A stretch of 17,642 bases of DNA from Thermococcus sp. (GCA_027065835.1 JAMONK010000029.1:1-17642); one strand, 5' to 3'. Shown: positions 6,939 to 14,082, counted from the first letter of the stretch. Translations and numbers: made by a program. The notes: generated by a model from the sequence alone, not told the origin.

Positions 6939-7097
6939 ATGGCGAGATTTCCGGAAGCAGAGGCTAGGATATTTAGGAAGTACGTTTGCATGCGTTGCGG
7001 TGCCACTAACCCGTGGAAAGCAAAGAAGTGTCGGAAGTGCGGTTACAAGGGACTTCGCCCGAAGGCAAGAGAACCGCGTGGCGGAATGGGACGCTGA
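6939..7097 (+). CDS. rpl40e: 50S ribosomal protein eL40
   Basis: This 52-aa protein is eL40, the zinc-ribbon large-subunit protein that in eukaryotes is made as a ubiquitin fusion. Here it is free-standing, as is normal in archaea. It reads [20 protein letters not shown] followed by [18 protein letters not shown] and a basic tail ending GGMGR. The zinc ligands are C17, C20, C31 and C34. The GAGGTGAT ribosome binding site at 6927-6934 is well spaced from the ATG. It is convergent with the PadR gene. Confidence 0.96.
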   Translation: MARFPEAEARIFRKYVCMRCGATNPWKAKKCRKCGYKGLRPKAREPRGGMGR

Positions 7098-7140
7098 AAT
7101 CTCTCTTTCCTATATTGCGTTTTGGCAAAATTTACATGGA

Positions 7141-7467
7141 TCATCCTTTCAGTTTTTTGAGGGTTTCTTCAAGGAAGCCGAGGCCTTCTTCCAATAGCCG
7201 TTCCCCCTCGGGTGTCAGTTTGTAGTACTTCCTGGAGGGTTTCCCGGTTCCGCTTTCCTGCCACTCCGCCGTCACGTACCCGTCCTTCTCAAGCTTGTAG
7301 AGAACAACGTAGGAACTTACTGTGGCAGGTTCAAAGTCAAAAGCTTCTTTGATGCGCTGTTTCAGTTCGTAAGCGTACATGGGGCGCTCTTTGAGCAGGC
7401 GGAGGATGTAAACCCAGAGCACCTCCTTCGTGATTTTATTCTTTAGCCTGTCCATCGGGCTCGTCAT
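7141..7467 (-). CDS. PadR family transcriptional regulator
   Basis: The 108-aa protein has a winged helix of the PadR type. EVLWVYILRLLKERPMYAYE precedes the recognition-helix region FDFEPATVSSYVVLYKLEKD, and the wing is GKPSRKYYKLTPEGERLLEE. A short C-terminal helix follows, so this is the small PadR subfamily. PadR proteins bind DNA as dimers and often control a neighbouring membrane or transport gene. The ATG at 7467 is chosen because GAGGAG lies about 6 bases upstream. A GTG at 7476 would sit too close to that site. It is divergent from the FUN14-family gene at 7577, which is a plausible target, and the effector is unknown. Confidence 0.93.
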   Translation of the reverse strand: MTSPMDRLKNKITKEVLWVYILRLLKERPMYAYELKQRIKEAFDFEPATVSSYVVLYKLEKDGYVTAEWQESGTGKPSRKYYKLTPEGERLLEEGLGFLEETLKKLKG

Positions 7468-7511
7468 CTCACTCACTCCTCATTTTATTTGTTCTAAATA
7501 TTTTAATCCAA

Positions 7512-7545
7512 TATAATTTAAAAGTTTTGGGAAAACGTTTTATCC
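7512..7545. promoter_or_regulatory. Divergent promoter region of padR and FUN14 genes with palindrome
   Basis: On the minus strand TTTAAATTATA (7512-7522) is the best TATA element for the PadR gene. On the plus strand TTTTATCC (7538-7545) fits the FUN14 gene, with a start near 7568. Between them AAAACGTTTT (7532-7541) is a perfect 10-base palindrome that touches the plus TATA box, a candidate operator. The assignment is inferred. Confidence 0.5.
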
Positions 7546-7576
7546 TCTTAAATCCAAGGTACTACCGGGTGGTCGA

Positions 7577-7876
7577 ATGAACTTTGACATGAGCGGTATG
7601 GCGGGAGATATCGGGATTGGAGGGGTTGCTGGATTCCTCACAGGGTTTGCACTCAAGAAGTTCATTAAACTCGCAACGGCGCTGATAGGCGCCTACCTCC
7701 TCAGCCTCTTCTGGCTGCAGCAGAAGGGTGTCATCACCATCAACACGGACAAGCTCTTCAACCTGGCGGGCGGTCTGAGCAATCAGATAATCAGCCTTGG
7801 GCAGAAGGTCATAGGAATACTACCGGGCACTGGAGCGTTCCTCGGCGGTTTCTATCTGGGATTCCACAAAGGTTAA
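7577..7876 (+). CDS. FUN14 family membrane protein
   Basis: The 99-aa protein resembles the FUN14 domain of prokaryotes. A glycine-rich first membrane segment IGIGGVAGFLTGFALKKFIK (residues 12-31) is followed by a second, LATALIGAYLLSLFWLQQKG (32-51). An amphipathic stretch comes next, and a C-terminal glycine-rich hydrophobic segment PGTGAFLGGFYLGF (83-96) completes it. Eukaryotic FUN14 proteins sit in the outer mitochondrial membrane, while archaeal members have no established function. The ATG has GGTGGT at 7568-7573. The gene is divergent from PadR, which may repress it. The next gene starts 26 bases after its stop codon. Confidence 0.85.
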   Translation: MNFDMSGMAGDIGIGGVAGFLTGFALKKFIKLATALIGAYLLSLFWLQQKGVITINTDKLFNLAGGLSNQIISLGQKVIGILPGTGAFLGGFYLGFHKG

Positions 7877-7879
7877 ATT
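7873..7879 (+). promoter_or_regulatory. TATA box of flippase gene over the FUN14 stop codon
   Basis: TTAAATT, preceded by CAAAGG, overlaps the FUN14 stop codon. Its centre is about 26 bases before the ATG at 7902, and no Shine-Dalgarno is visible before that ATG (TTTTCCTAATCC). This predicts a leaderless mRNA. Confidence 0.5.
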
Positions 7880-7901
7880 CTCCCCTTCCTTTTCCTAATC
7901 C

Positions 7902-9224
7902 ATGAGCTACGAGCGGCGTGTTTTACTGAGGCATTCCCTGGCTTCAATGGTGGCCCTAGGTTTAACGGGCCTCAGCAGGTTTGTATACAGCGTCGCTGTG
8001 TCGAGGCGTTTTGGTGTCGAAGAACTCGGTCGTGCAAATTCCCTCTTATCACAGGCGTTTCTCCTGGCGATACCCCTAAGCTTCTTTGCAGTGGCCCTTG
8101 GGAAGTACTCCTCTGAATTCCTTGGCAGGGAGAGGTGGCAATCCATCCGGGCCATAACAGGACCTTCGTTCATCCTTCCGCTCATGGGCCTGCTCCTTAT
8201 CCCTGTAAACCTGTACCTTGCATTGATCGCGGTGTTCAGGGCCCTCCAACTGACGTTTCGATCCTTTCTCTATGGGGTGCACAGAGGGGAGCATTACGCA
8301 TACATCATCCTCATAGCTTTTTCGGGCTTTTTAGCGGGCTTTCTTGTTCACAGCCTCTACGCCCCATACCTGCTTTTCTTGGGGTTGATATCCCTCATCG
8401 CCTTCTCGTATCTTGCTGTGTTCAACCTGCTTGGAATGCCACGTCGTGAAGAACTGCGTCTCCTTGTGTCCTACTCCTTCTTCGCATTTCTGGGCACGCT
8501 GTCCGGGGTGTTTTTGATTCAGGGGCCGTACTTCTTAAGCGAACGTCTTGGGGGGGCTGAAGTGGGAGGAAAAGTGTCTGCGGCTCTTTCTGCAGCGTTT
8601 CTCTTGAGCTATCTGCCCCAGGTTCTCCAGTCCGCCATAATGCCGCTGTTTTCTTACAAATACGGGCGCGATGAGAAGGATTACGTAAGACGACTTTCCG
8701 AGGAAACCACTGCCTTCCTCATAACAACAACCGCCCTGCTTGTGTTCCTACTGATGCTCGTGGGGAGGGAGTTGCTCGGTCTCTTCTTTGGCTTTAACGT
8801 GGGGAACTCCTTTTACCTAGCCCTCATCGCTATGGAAGTCTACATAGCCTACAACCCAAGTATAGTTGCGCTCAACTCAACGGCCTACGTGAGAACCGGC
8901 ACGATGATCTCCCTTGTGGGGGCTGCCGTCTCCCTTGTCTCCTGGCTTCTACTGATACCGACCCAGGGTGCCATCGGTGTTATGGTCGGTCTGATCCTCG
9001 GGTACGGCGCCATCCTACTCGGGACCGCCATTTATGCAGTGCGCCTTCTTTCAGTTTCCTCCTCTGTGTACCAGCCCCTCTTGATCGCCGTTCTTCTCCA
9101 GTTGCCGGTTTTCCTCTCGAAGATTCCCCTCTTGGTGGGTGCTTGTGTGTTTGTTGTTTATGAACGGAAAATAATTGGGGAGATGATTTCGGTCTTCAGG
9201 TCCTTCCGTGGTAGAGGATCCTGA
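7902..9224 (+). CDS. MOP-superfamily membrane protein, Wzx/polysaccharide flippase-like
   Basis: The 440-aa protein is almost entirely hydrophobic helices, about 12 by eye. The N-terminal pattern GLTGLSRFVYSVAVSRRFGV then EELGRANSLLSQAFLL is typical of oligosaccharide flippases of the MOP/MATE superfamily. These move lipid-linked sugars across the membrane for surface glycans or protein glycosylation. The substrate is unknown, and no glycosyltransferase genes adjoin it, unlike in usual glycan clusters. No Shine-Dalgarno is visible, and the TATA spacing suggests a leaderless start. The last 29 bases overlap tail to tail with the minus-strand phosphoesterase-like gene. It could also be a more distant MOP member with another substrate. 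Confidence 0.8.
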   Translation: MSYERRVLLRHSLASMVALGLTGLSRFVYSVAVSRRFGVEELGRANSLLSQAFLLAIPLSFFAVALGKYSSEFLGRERWQSIRAITGPSFILPLMGLLLIPVNLYLALIAVFRALQLTFRSFLYGVHRGEHYAYIILIAFSGFLAGFLVHSLYAPYLLFLGLISLIAFSYLAVFNLLGMPRREELRLLVSYSFFAFLGTLSGVFLIQGPYFLSERLGGAEVGGKVSAALSAAFLLSYLPQVLQSAIMPLFSYKYGRDEKDYVRRLSEETTAFLITTTALLVFLLMLVGRELLGLFFGFNVGNSFYLALIAMEVYIAYNPSIVALNSTAYVRTGTMISLVGAAVSLVSWLLLIPTQGAIGVMVGLILGYGAILLGTAIYAVRLLSVSSSVYQPLLIAVLLQLPVFLSKIPLLVGACVFVVYERKIIGEMISVFRSFRGRGS

Positions 9225-9951
9225 CCAGGTCCTCCGGCAGCCCTTCATTTTTTACGCGATCTTCCACGAGTTTTTTATCGTACTCCACCTCAATGAACTT
9301 GGTGTGGAGGGTTTCCGTGTCCACCAAGGCAAACGTTGCCCTGTGGGCTTTTCCCGGAGGGAGCCCTATGCTTCCCGGACAAACCACACGTCCGTAGCGG
9401 GTCATGGCGTTAACGGGGTATCTGGGGGAGGCCACCAGAAGCATCTCGTAGTCCTTAATCGGCCGCATTAGGGCCTCGTAGTAGCTGGACGGCTGCTCTG
9501 GGAGAACCCTTCCTTCGAAGGGATTTAACGGGCTTCCATAAACTCCGAATACCTCATTCTTTCCAATCCTGTCTACGAGGTATATCTGAGTGTCCCTTAT
9601 GAACTCCCTGCCATCATGTCCCAGTTCCTCCCAGGTGTGCTTCAGTGAGGCCTTGATATAGGGCTCCAAGTTAAGGCGGTCAATGTAGTCAGGACCTTCC
9701 CCGTGGGGGTCACTGGCGGCTATGAACTGATCGAGTTCACCCCGGATTACCTTCACTCGGTTGTTCTTTAGGAGACTCCTGAGCGTGTTCACGACCTCCC
9801 GGGGGTATGGGAACAGTCCCACCAGGTTCCCTAGAATGTAGTACCTGTCTATCCGGTATCCCTCTTCCTTCAGTCTTTCCAGTCTCTCAAGGGCTGCGGC
9901 CAGAGCCGGGAAGTTTCCCGCTATGTTGGCAAGAACCGCCGCGTACACCAT
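9196..9951 (-). CDS. Calcineurin-like phosphoesterase homologue lacking metal ligands
   Basis: The 251-aa protein follows the layout of YfcE/MJ0936-type metallophosphoesterases, but the metal-binding positions are substituted. The first motif, normally SDIHGN, reads ANIAGN (8-13), so both Asp and His are gone. GDxVGxxPYP reads GNLVGLFPYP (41-50), and GNHD reads GELD (71-74). HGSP reads YGSP (138-141). GHTH is replaced by SPRYP (175-179). NPGSVGxPR survives as CPGSIGLPPG (191-200). Fold retention with loss of all ligands points to a non-catalytic binding or regulatory protein. I chose the ATG at 9951, just behind GGGGTG. A BRE (CGAAA) and TATA (TTTAAATA) lie 48-62 bases upstream. It overlaps the flippase gene end by 29 bases. 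Confidence 0.85.
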   Translation of the reverse strand: MVYAAVLANIAGNFPALAAALERLERLKEEGYRIDRYYILGNLVGLFPYPREVVNTLRSLLKNNRVKVIRGELDQFIAASDPHGEGPDYIDRLNLEPYIKASLKHTWEELGHDGREFIRDTQIYLVDRIGKNEVFGVYGSPLNPFEGRVLPEQPSSYYEALMRPIKDYEMLLVASPRYPVNAMTRYGRVVCPGSIGLPPGKAHRATFALVDTETLHTKFIEVEYDKKLVEDRVKNEGLPEDLVRILYHGRT

Positions 9952-9998
9952 GGTCCCCACCCCCTATTTTCTTACCAAAGTTAACTAAAAGTCCTAAA

Positions 9999-10013
9999 TA
10001 TTTAAAGGTTTCG
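9999..10013 (-). promoter_or_regulatory. BRE and TATA box of the phosphoesterase-like gene
   Basis: Read on the minus strand the sequence is CGAAACCTTTAAATATTTAGG. CGAAA (10009-10013) is a BRE and TTTAAATA (9999-10006) a TATA box. The predicted start near 9976 leaves a 25-base leader with a GGGGTG site. The TATA stretch is nearly symmetric and could also serve a plus-strand start near 10030. Confidence 0.65.
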
Positions 10014-10074
10014 GGGGCCCGGGACCGTCCGTCAAGATGTCGAGAGTTGCATGTCACTTAAAAGAGCGATTTAA

Positions 10075-10201
10075 CGGTGGGTTGCCCAAAGACTGCCAGT
10101 TTGGAAGGTTTTGCCCAACTCAGCGCCCGACGGTGCCTTGAATGAGTGAAACACCCACCGAAAGGGAGTTTGGTGAAACCCTTTTGGTCAGAACTATCTG
10201 A
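10075..10201. ncRNA. Candidate structured non-coding RNA (unproven)
   Basis: The 220 bases between the phosphoesterase-like promoter and tRNA-Arg hold no convincing ORF but several nested inverted repeats. CGGTGGGT (10075-10082) pairs with ACCCACCG (10153-10160). Inside it, CCAAA/TTTGG (10086-10090/10100-10104) forms one hairpin, and ACTCA+GCGCC (10118-10127) pairs with GGTGC (10132-10136) and TGAGT (10143-10147) to form another. Downstream, AAAGG+GTTT pairs with AAAC+CCTTT (10161-10184) around a GGTG loop, and TCAGA-ACTA-TCTGA (10188-10201) is a further hairpin. One G-T pair (10125/10134) slightly favours the plus strand. I cannot assign it to a known class. It could instead be non-transcribed repeats. 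Confidence 0.4.
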
Positions 10202-10230
10202 TGAAACTTTGCACCAGAAAAGTTTACTGG

Positions 10231-10308
10231 TGGCGGACCGGCGGGGATTTGAACCCCGGACCTGCGGCTTAGGAGGCCGCCGCCCTATCCTAGCTAGGCT
10301 ACCGGTCC
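10231..10308 (-). tRNA. tRNA-Arg (anticodon CCT)
   Basis: Read on the minus strand, acceptor GGACCGG (10308-10302) pairs with CCGGTCC (10241-10235). The discriminator is G and CCA is encoded at 10233-10231. The anticodon stem is GCGGC/GCCGC with loop CTCCTAA, giving CCT (10273-10271). The T arm is CGGGG-TTCAAAT-CCCCG. Its TATA box at 10338-10345 predicts a start about 7 bases upstream. Confidence 0.95.
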
Positions 10309-10337
10309 ACTGCCCGCTATCCCCCTCAAGGGAATGA

Positions 10338-10345
10338 TATTTAAA
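10338..10345. promoter_or_regulatory. TATA box shared by tRNA-Arg(CCT) and the Lrp-family gene
   Basis: TATTTAAA reads TTTAAATA on the minus strand. On the minus strand its centre is about 33 bases from the tRNA 5' end. On the plus strand the predicted start falls near 10368, close to the Lrp-family start codons. No other good TATA element is visible for either gene. Confidence 0.55.
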
Positions 10346-10363
10346 CTTTACGGTGGAGTCTCC

Positions 10364-10828
10364 ATGGTGGTGCGCATGGTCGATGATCTTGATCTGAGGA
10401 TCCTCAGTCTGCTTCAGGAAAACGCTCGCCTCTCCTATCGAGAAATTGCCCGTGAGCTCAAGGTTGCGGTCGGTACCGTTTACAACAGGATAAAGCGGAT
10501 GGAGGAAGAGGGCGTTATAAAGGGGTTTGCGCCCCTGCTGGACTATGAGAAGCTGGGGTTTGGTTTAACCGCCGTCATTGGGATCAAGGCAAACGGCCGT
10601 AAGATAATCGAGATCGAGCATGAGGTGGCCAAGGAGGACAGCGTCCTGCTGGTTTACGATATCACCGGGGAATACGATATCTTCGTGGTCGCTAAGTTCC
10701 GGGACAGGGCCGATATGAATCGCTTCGTTAAGTGGCTGCTCTCCCTCGACGGTGTGGAAAAAACGAACACAAGCGTTGCGATGCAGGTCGTTAAGGAGGA
10801 ACCCAGGGTACGGCTACTGGAGGACTAG
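10364..10828 (+). CDS. Lrp/AsnC family transcriptional regulator
   Basis: The protein is 154 aa from the ATG at 10364. The N-terminal helix-turn-helix is LDLRILSLLQENARLSYREI (9-28) followed by ARELKVAVGTVYNRIKRMEE (29-48), the classical Lrp pattern. An alpha/beta RAM ligand-binding domain occupies about residues 68-150, with GEYDIFVVAKFRDRADMNRF in its core. Such proteins sense amino acids or related small molecules and form octamers or dimers. GGTGGAG at 10352-10358 supports 10364, while a second ATG at 10376 fits the TATA spacing better. The start is thus uncertain by four codons. The 3' end overlaps the next minus-strand gene by 15 bases. Confidence 0.92.
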   Translation: MVVRMVDDLDLRILSLLQENARLSYREIARELKVAVGTVYNRIKRMEEEGVIKGFAPLLDYEKLGFGLTAVIGIKANGRKIIEIEHEVAKEDSVLLVYDITGEYDIFVVAKFRDRADMNRFVKWLLSLDGVEKTNTSVAMQVVKEEPRVRLLED

Positions 10829-11140
10829 AACCTCTTCCAGGAAGCGTTTAGCGAACTCGTCGAAGCTCTCTGCCGGGAGAGTCACGTCCTCCCCGTTTAC
10901 CTTTCCATCGAACACCCACGTCTTCTCCGCTATCTCCCGGATTCTTGTAAAGCTTGGATTTGCATCCACCACCGCGTTGACCAGCCTACTGAACTCCTCC
11001 TCGCTGGTGTTTCGGATGACCCCTTCGATCACCACGACTTTGCCGCAGTCCTCCTCAGAACAGCGGAATTTGAAAGGGATTCCGGGCTCAGCCTCAACGG
11101 GCACTGTGAGCCCGGCGGCGTTGTAGATGAAGAACTTCAT
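10814..11140 (-). CDS. Uncharacterised 108-aa protein
   Basis: I do not recognise this family with confidence. The protein begins MKFFIYNAAGLTVPVEAEPG and has one cysteine pair in RCSEEDCGKVVVIEG (about residues 26-40), which could be a metal site or a disulfide. A predicted mixed alpha/beta body follows, and it ends with an acidic helix EFAKRFLEEVLVLQ. There is no signal peptide or membrane segment. The ATG at 11140 has GGAGTGAT 4 bases upstream. It begins 5 bases after the gfcR-like stop codon, so the two are almost certainly co-transcribed. It overlaps the Lrp-family gene tail to tail by 15 bases. Confidence 0.85.
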   Translation of the reverse strand: MKFFIYNAAGLTVPVEAEPGIPFKFRCSEEDCGKVVVIEGVIRNTSEEEFSRLVNAVVDANPSFTRIREIAEKTWVFDGKVNGEDVTLPAESFDEFAKRFLEEVLVLQ

Positions 11141-11145
11141 CCCAA

Positions 11146-11862
11146 TCACTCCAGCCTTATGAGACTGTCAACAGGGATGCTGTACTCGTGCTTTATTCTG
11201 TCGATTACGCTGCCAACGCTCACAAGGAAGAACATGCCAACTGGCCTGGCGCCTGCCTGCCTGCACATATCCAGGAGGGCTTTTTGAGTTTCCCCACTTC
11301 TTATGACGTCGTCCACTATCAGGACGTTTTCTCCTCGTTTGAGGGCCCATTGCGGCAGGTATAAGGTTGTAACACTTCCCAGCGCGCTCGGGATATAGCT
11401 GACCTCGTAGAATTTTTTGACCCCTACCTCCTTCTTCTTCTTGGCATAGACGAGGTCCACCCCGAGCTCTTTCGCCACGTGAACACCTATGGGGATTCCG
11501 TCAGTGGCCGCCGTAAGAACCTTGTCAACGTTTTTGTCGGCGAATTTCCCTGCCACCTCCTCGGCTATCAGCGTCATCAGGGCCGTGTCGCTGATGACCG
11601 GCATGTTGTCGAAGAGCCCGTGTTCATCGAATTTGATCCTCTTCCGTACCTCCTCTTCAATGTTTATGTACGGGGCGAGGAGACTCAACAGCTCCCGTGT
11701 CCTCTCCGTGCTCGGGAGCACCTTTCCGCGCACGTACCTGTTGAGGACGGTAATGGGGAGTCCGGTTATTTTGGAGAGCTCTTCGTAAGTGTAGTCCTTT
11801 TTGAGCAGTCTGAGTATCCTTACAAGCCTCAACTTTTCCTGCACTGCTTTCAGCTGGCTCAT
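11146..11862 (-). CDS. gfcR: PRPP-binding transcriptional regulator, GfcR family
   Basis: The 238-aa protein joins an N-terminal helix-turn-helix, YTYEELSKITGLPITVLNRY (24-43), to a phosphoribosyltransferase-like domain. The PRPP-binding loop is VLIVDDVIRSGET (180-192), with two Asp residues and SGET as in orotate phosphoribosyltransferase. Archaeal proteins of this layout are the GfcR family; in haloarchaea GfcR activates sugar-degradation and glycolytic genes. Target genes in Thermococcales are not evident here, though purine or pentose metabolism would fit. GGAGGTG at 11869-11875 supports the ATG. A BRE/TATA promoter lies just upstream, and the 108-aa unknown follows in the operon. Confidence 0.9.
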   Translation of the reverse strand: MSQLKAVQEKLRLVRILRLLKKDYTYEELSKITGLPITVLNRYVRGKVLPSTERTRELLSLLAPYINIEEEVRKRIKFDEHGLFDNMPVISDTALMTLIAEEVAGKFADKNVDKVLTAATDGIPIGVHVAKELGVDLVYAKKKKEVGVKKFYEVSYIPSALGSVTTLYLPQWALKRGENVLIVDDVIRSGETQKALLDMCRQAGARPVGMFFLVSVGSVIDRIKHEYSIPVDSLIRLE

Positions 11863-11901
11863 TCTTTACACCTCCGATGCCAGAAGTTTAACAAAAAAAT
11901 G

Positions 11902-11917
11902 TATAAATACGTTTCGG
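11902..11917 (-). promoter_or_regulatory. BRE and TATA box of gfcR-like gene
   Basis: The minus-strand reading is CCGAAACGTATTTATAC, a BRE followed by a TATA box (TATTTATA at 11902-11909). It predicts a start near 11879, about 17 bases before the ATG. The promoter starts directly behind the 3' end of the cysteine-cluster gene. Confidence 0.65.
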
Positions 11918-12418
11918 TCACCGCCCTTGGTTCACAATATCCCTGTGATACTTCCTCAGCAGATCACCGTATTCCCTCATGAGGAACTCCTCGGTCACGG
12001 GCTCTCCATCTGGATGACCCACACCAGGACAGAATGTGTCCTCCTTGACGTACACTTCCATGAGGTTCCCGTTTTTTATGAAGATGAATGGATAAAGCCT
12101 GCACGCGAGCGGACGGTGATCGTATATCCTGCACCTCTTTGTCTCCGGGTCTAGGAAGATGCAGGAATCGTCTAGGGGGCGCTTTTTGAGGGCGTAGCCA
12201 AGGAATCTATCGCCGCGGTAGAAAGCTTTTTCATAGTCCACGAATTCCCATGCGTTGTACCCCAGATCCTCTATGGTCTCAACGTCCTCGTCCCGCAGCG
12301 GTATGTCCAGGTTGCTGCAGCACAGGCCGCAGTTCTCAACGCACTTGAACTTGAAGGTGGGGTCGTACTCCACTTTCAGGGTGTCCAGGTGAACGGTGGC
12401 CACCCATCTGTTCTCCAA
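11918..12418 (-). CDS. YkgJ-type cysteine-cluster protein
   Basis: The 166-aa protein has the pattern of the YkgJ/PF03692 family, predicted to bind zinc or iron. CVENCGLCC supplies C26, C30, C33 and C34. Further cysteines are at 86 (DSCIF), 96 (KRCRIYDHRP), 106 (LACRLYPF) and 130 (FCPG), eight in all. In some family members similar clusters serve in oxidative modification enzymes, but the function here is unknown. The likely start is TTG at 12418, behind GGGGGTGAG. A GTG five codons later is an alternative. It lies 4 bases after the RAM-domain gene, whose stop codon overlaps its ribosome binding site, so it is the last gene of the srp54 operon. Confidence 0.87.
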   Translation of the reverse strand: MENRWVATVHLDTLKVEYDPTFKFKCVENCGLCCSNLDIPLRDEDVETIEDLGYNAWEFVDYEKAFYRGDRFLGYALKKRPLDDSCIFLDPETKRCRIYDHRPLACRLYPFIFIKNGNLMEVYVKEDTFCPGVGHPDGEPVTEEFLMREYGDLLRKYHRDIVNQGR

Positions 12419-12422
12419 CCCC

Positions 12423-12662
12423 TCACCCCCGGTAGGAGCTGGCTATGAGGGTCTCCGTCATCTCGATGTTCCCGATCCTCCTCAGGACCTCGTCGTGGAA
12501 CTGATCCAGTAGGTGGATATCCGGAACCTCCACCCTCAGCAGCAGGTCGTATTCCCCATAAACCCTGTATATCTCTTTAATATCCTCCCTCTTCTTGAGC
12601 TCCCTGTAGACCTTTTCCTCGGTCCCCGGCTTAACAACCACGAGCACGAAAGCTTCTATCAT
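12423..12662 (-). CDS. Stand-alone Lrp/AsnC ligand-binding (RAM) domain protein
   Basis: The 79-aa protein has only the RAM domain of Lrp/AsnC regulators and no DNA-binding part. It runs [20 protein letters not shown], then [20 protein letters not shown], and ends [14 protein letters not shown]. The [13 protein letters not shown] stretch is the ligand-binding beta-strand region. Such proteins form dimers or decamers and may bind amino acids or co-assemble with full-length Lrp proteins. The ATG overlaps the SRP54 stop codon (12659-12662), implying translational coupling. Confidence 0.9.
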   Translation of the reverse strand: MIEAFVLVVVKPGTEEKVYRELKKREDIKEIYRVYGEYDLLLRVEVPDIHLLDQFHDEVLRRIGNIEMTETLIASSYRG

Positions 12663-14005
12663 ATACCGAACCCCCCAAGGTTAAATTTGCGGGCCATCTT
12701 GGCCAGTTTTCTTTTATCCATGCTTTTAAACATCTTCTTCATTTGATGGTACTGGTTCAGGAGTTCCCGAACTTCTCTTGTTGTAGTCCCTGAGCCCCGG
12801 GCTATGCGTTTAATCCGTGAGTAACTGATTATATCTGGCTTCTCAAGCTCCTCCTCGGTCATAGAGTCCATTATTATCCTGTAGCGCTTGAGCTTTTCCT
12901 CCCCAACTTTGACCATGTCGTCGGGTAAGCTGTAGCCCATTCCTGGGATCATCTGCAGTATCTGTTTAAGGGGGCCCATTTTTCCCATGGCTTCTAGCTG
13001 GGTGTACATGTCCTTCAGGTTGAATTTGCCCCTCAGGAATTTCTCAACGTCTTCCTCCTTGAGTTCCTGCTGTCTCTGCAGCTCTTCGAATTTCTCCAGC
13101 AACCCCTGAATGTCTCCGAGTCCGAGCAGTCTGGAAACAAAGCGCTTGGGGTCGAAGGGCTCCAGGTCGTCTATCCTTTCCCCAACGCCTATGAACTTTA
13201 TGGGGGCCCCGGTGGCGGCGACCGCCGATAAGGCTCCTCCACCTTTGGCCGAACCGTCCAGCTTCGTTACTATTATCGAGCCTATGGGGGTAGCCTCTTT
13301 AAACGCCAGTGCCTGGTTGTATGCCTGCTGGCCCAGGGTCCCGTCTATGACCAGGATAACCTCGTGGGGGTTTATCGAGGAGGATATCTGCTTCATCTCC
13401 TCTATCAGTCCCTTCTCTTCTTTGTGACGTCCTGCGGAGTCCACGATTATTACGTCAACGCCCTTCTCTTTGAAGTGTTCAACTCCTTCCCTGGCGAGCT
13501 TCACCGCGTCTTTTTCTGAGGGATCGCCGAAGACCTCTACCCCAAACGGCTCCACGAGCTGTTTAAGCTGGTGGTACGCCCCGGGACGCCACGTGTCGGA
13601 GCATACAAGACCGACTTTGTAACCTCTTTTCTGGAAATAGCGGGCGAGTTTGGCGATGCTCGTTGTCTTGCCGGATCCCTGGATACCCACGGTCAGGAGG
13701 ACGGTTGGTTTCTCCCTGATCTCAATCGGCTTTGCTTCGGTTCCGAGGAATTTGGTGAGTTCTTCGTAGACTATCTTGATTATGTGCTCCTTCTTTGAGA
13801 CCCCTGCGGGGGGTTCCTCCTCCAACGCACGCTTCTCTATCGTTTTAGTCAATTGGAGAACGAGCTTAACGTTAACATCAGCCTGTATGAGCGCTCTTTG
13901 AATATCGCGCACTACCTCTTTTATCGTTGCCTCATCCACGGTACTGGAACGGGCAAGCTTCCTAAGGGCACTGTTGAGTGCTTTTCCCAGCTTCTCCAGG
14001 GCCAT
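12659..14005 (-). CDS. srp54: Signal recognition particle protein SRP54
   Basis: The 448-aa GTPase binds signal sequences of nascent membrane and secreted proteins together with 7S RNA and delivers ribosomes to FtsY. The N domain comes first (about 1-95). The G domain has [10 protein letters not shown] (108-117; P-loop), [10 protein letters not shown] (137-146), DSAGRHK (189-195) and [10 protein letters not shown] (247-256). The methionine-rich M domain follows, with [18 protein letters not shown] (340-357) and the RNA-binding [13 protein letters not shown] (396-408). The open frame extends 50 codons upstream, but [10 protein letters not shown] is the family start and GGTGGGAG precedes it. 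A TATA box at 14037-14045 fits this start. RAM-domain and cysteine-cluster genes follow in the operon. Confidence 0.97.
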   Translation of the reverse strand: MALEKLGKALNSALRKLARSSTVDEATIKEVVRDIQRALIQADVNVKLVLQLTKTIEKRALEEEPPAGVSKKEHIIKIVYEELTKFLGTEAKPIEIREKPTVLLTVGIQGSGKTTSIAKLARYFQKRGYKVGLVCSDTWRPGAYHQLKQLVEPFGVEVFGDPSEKDAVKLAREGVEHFKEKGVDVIIVDSAGRHKEEKGLIEEMKQISSSINPHEVILVIDGTLGQQAYNQALAFKEATPIGSIIVTKLDGSAKGGGALSAVAATGAPIKFIGVGERIDDLEPFDPKRFVSRLLGLGDIQGLLEKFEELQRQQELKEEDVEKFLRGKFNLKDMYTQLEAMGKMGPLKQILQMIPGMGYSLPDDMVKVGEEKLKRYRIIMDSMTEEELEKPDIISYSRIKRIARGSGTTTREVRELLNQYHQMKKMFKSMDKRKLAKMARKFNLGGFGI

Positions 14006-14036
14006 CTCTCCCACCGTAACTGAATGGTTTCGATTG

Positions 14037-14045
14037 TTTATAAAT
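14037..14045 (-). promoter_or_regulatory. TATA box of srp54
   Basis: The minus strand reads ATTTATAAA. The predicted start near 14014 leaves a leader of about 10 bases that holds the GGTGGGAG ribosome binding site. Confidence 0.6.
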
Positions 14046-14082
14046 GGTTGGGACGGGGTGGGGTTCGCTTCCTCCTGGACCG

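Noticed and set aside
10199..10204. C/D-box sRNA suggested by TGATGA
   Set aside because: No D box (CTGA) lies at a suitable distance downstream before the tRNA-Arg gene, and the TGATGA is part of a separate hairpin.
11479..11982. 167-codon plus-strand frame opposite gfcR
   Set aside because: It overlaps the conserved GfcR helix-turn-helix and promoter in antisense, with no start signal or family pattern.
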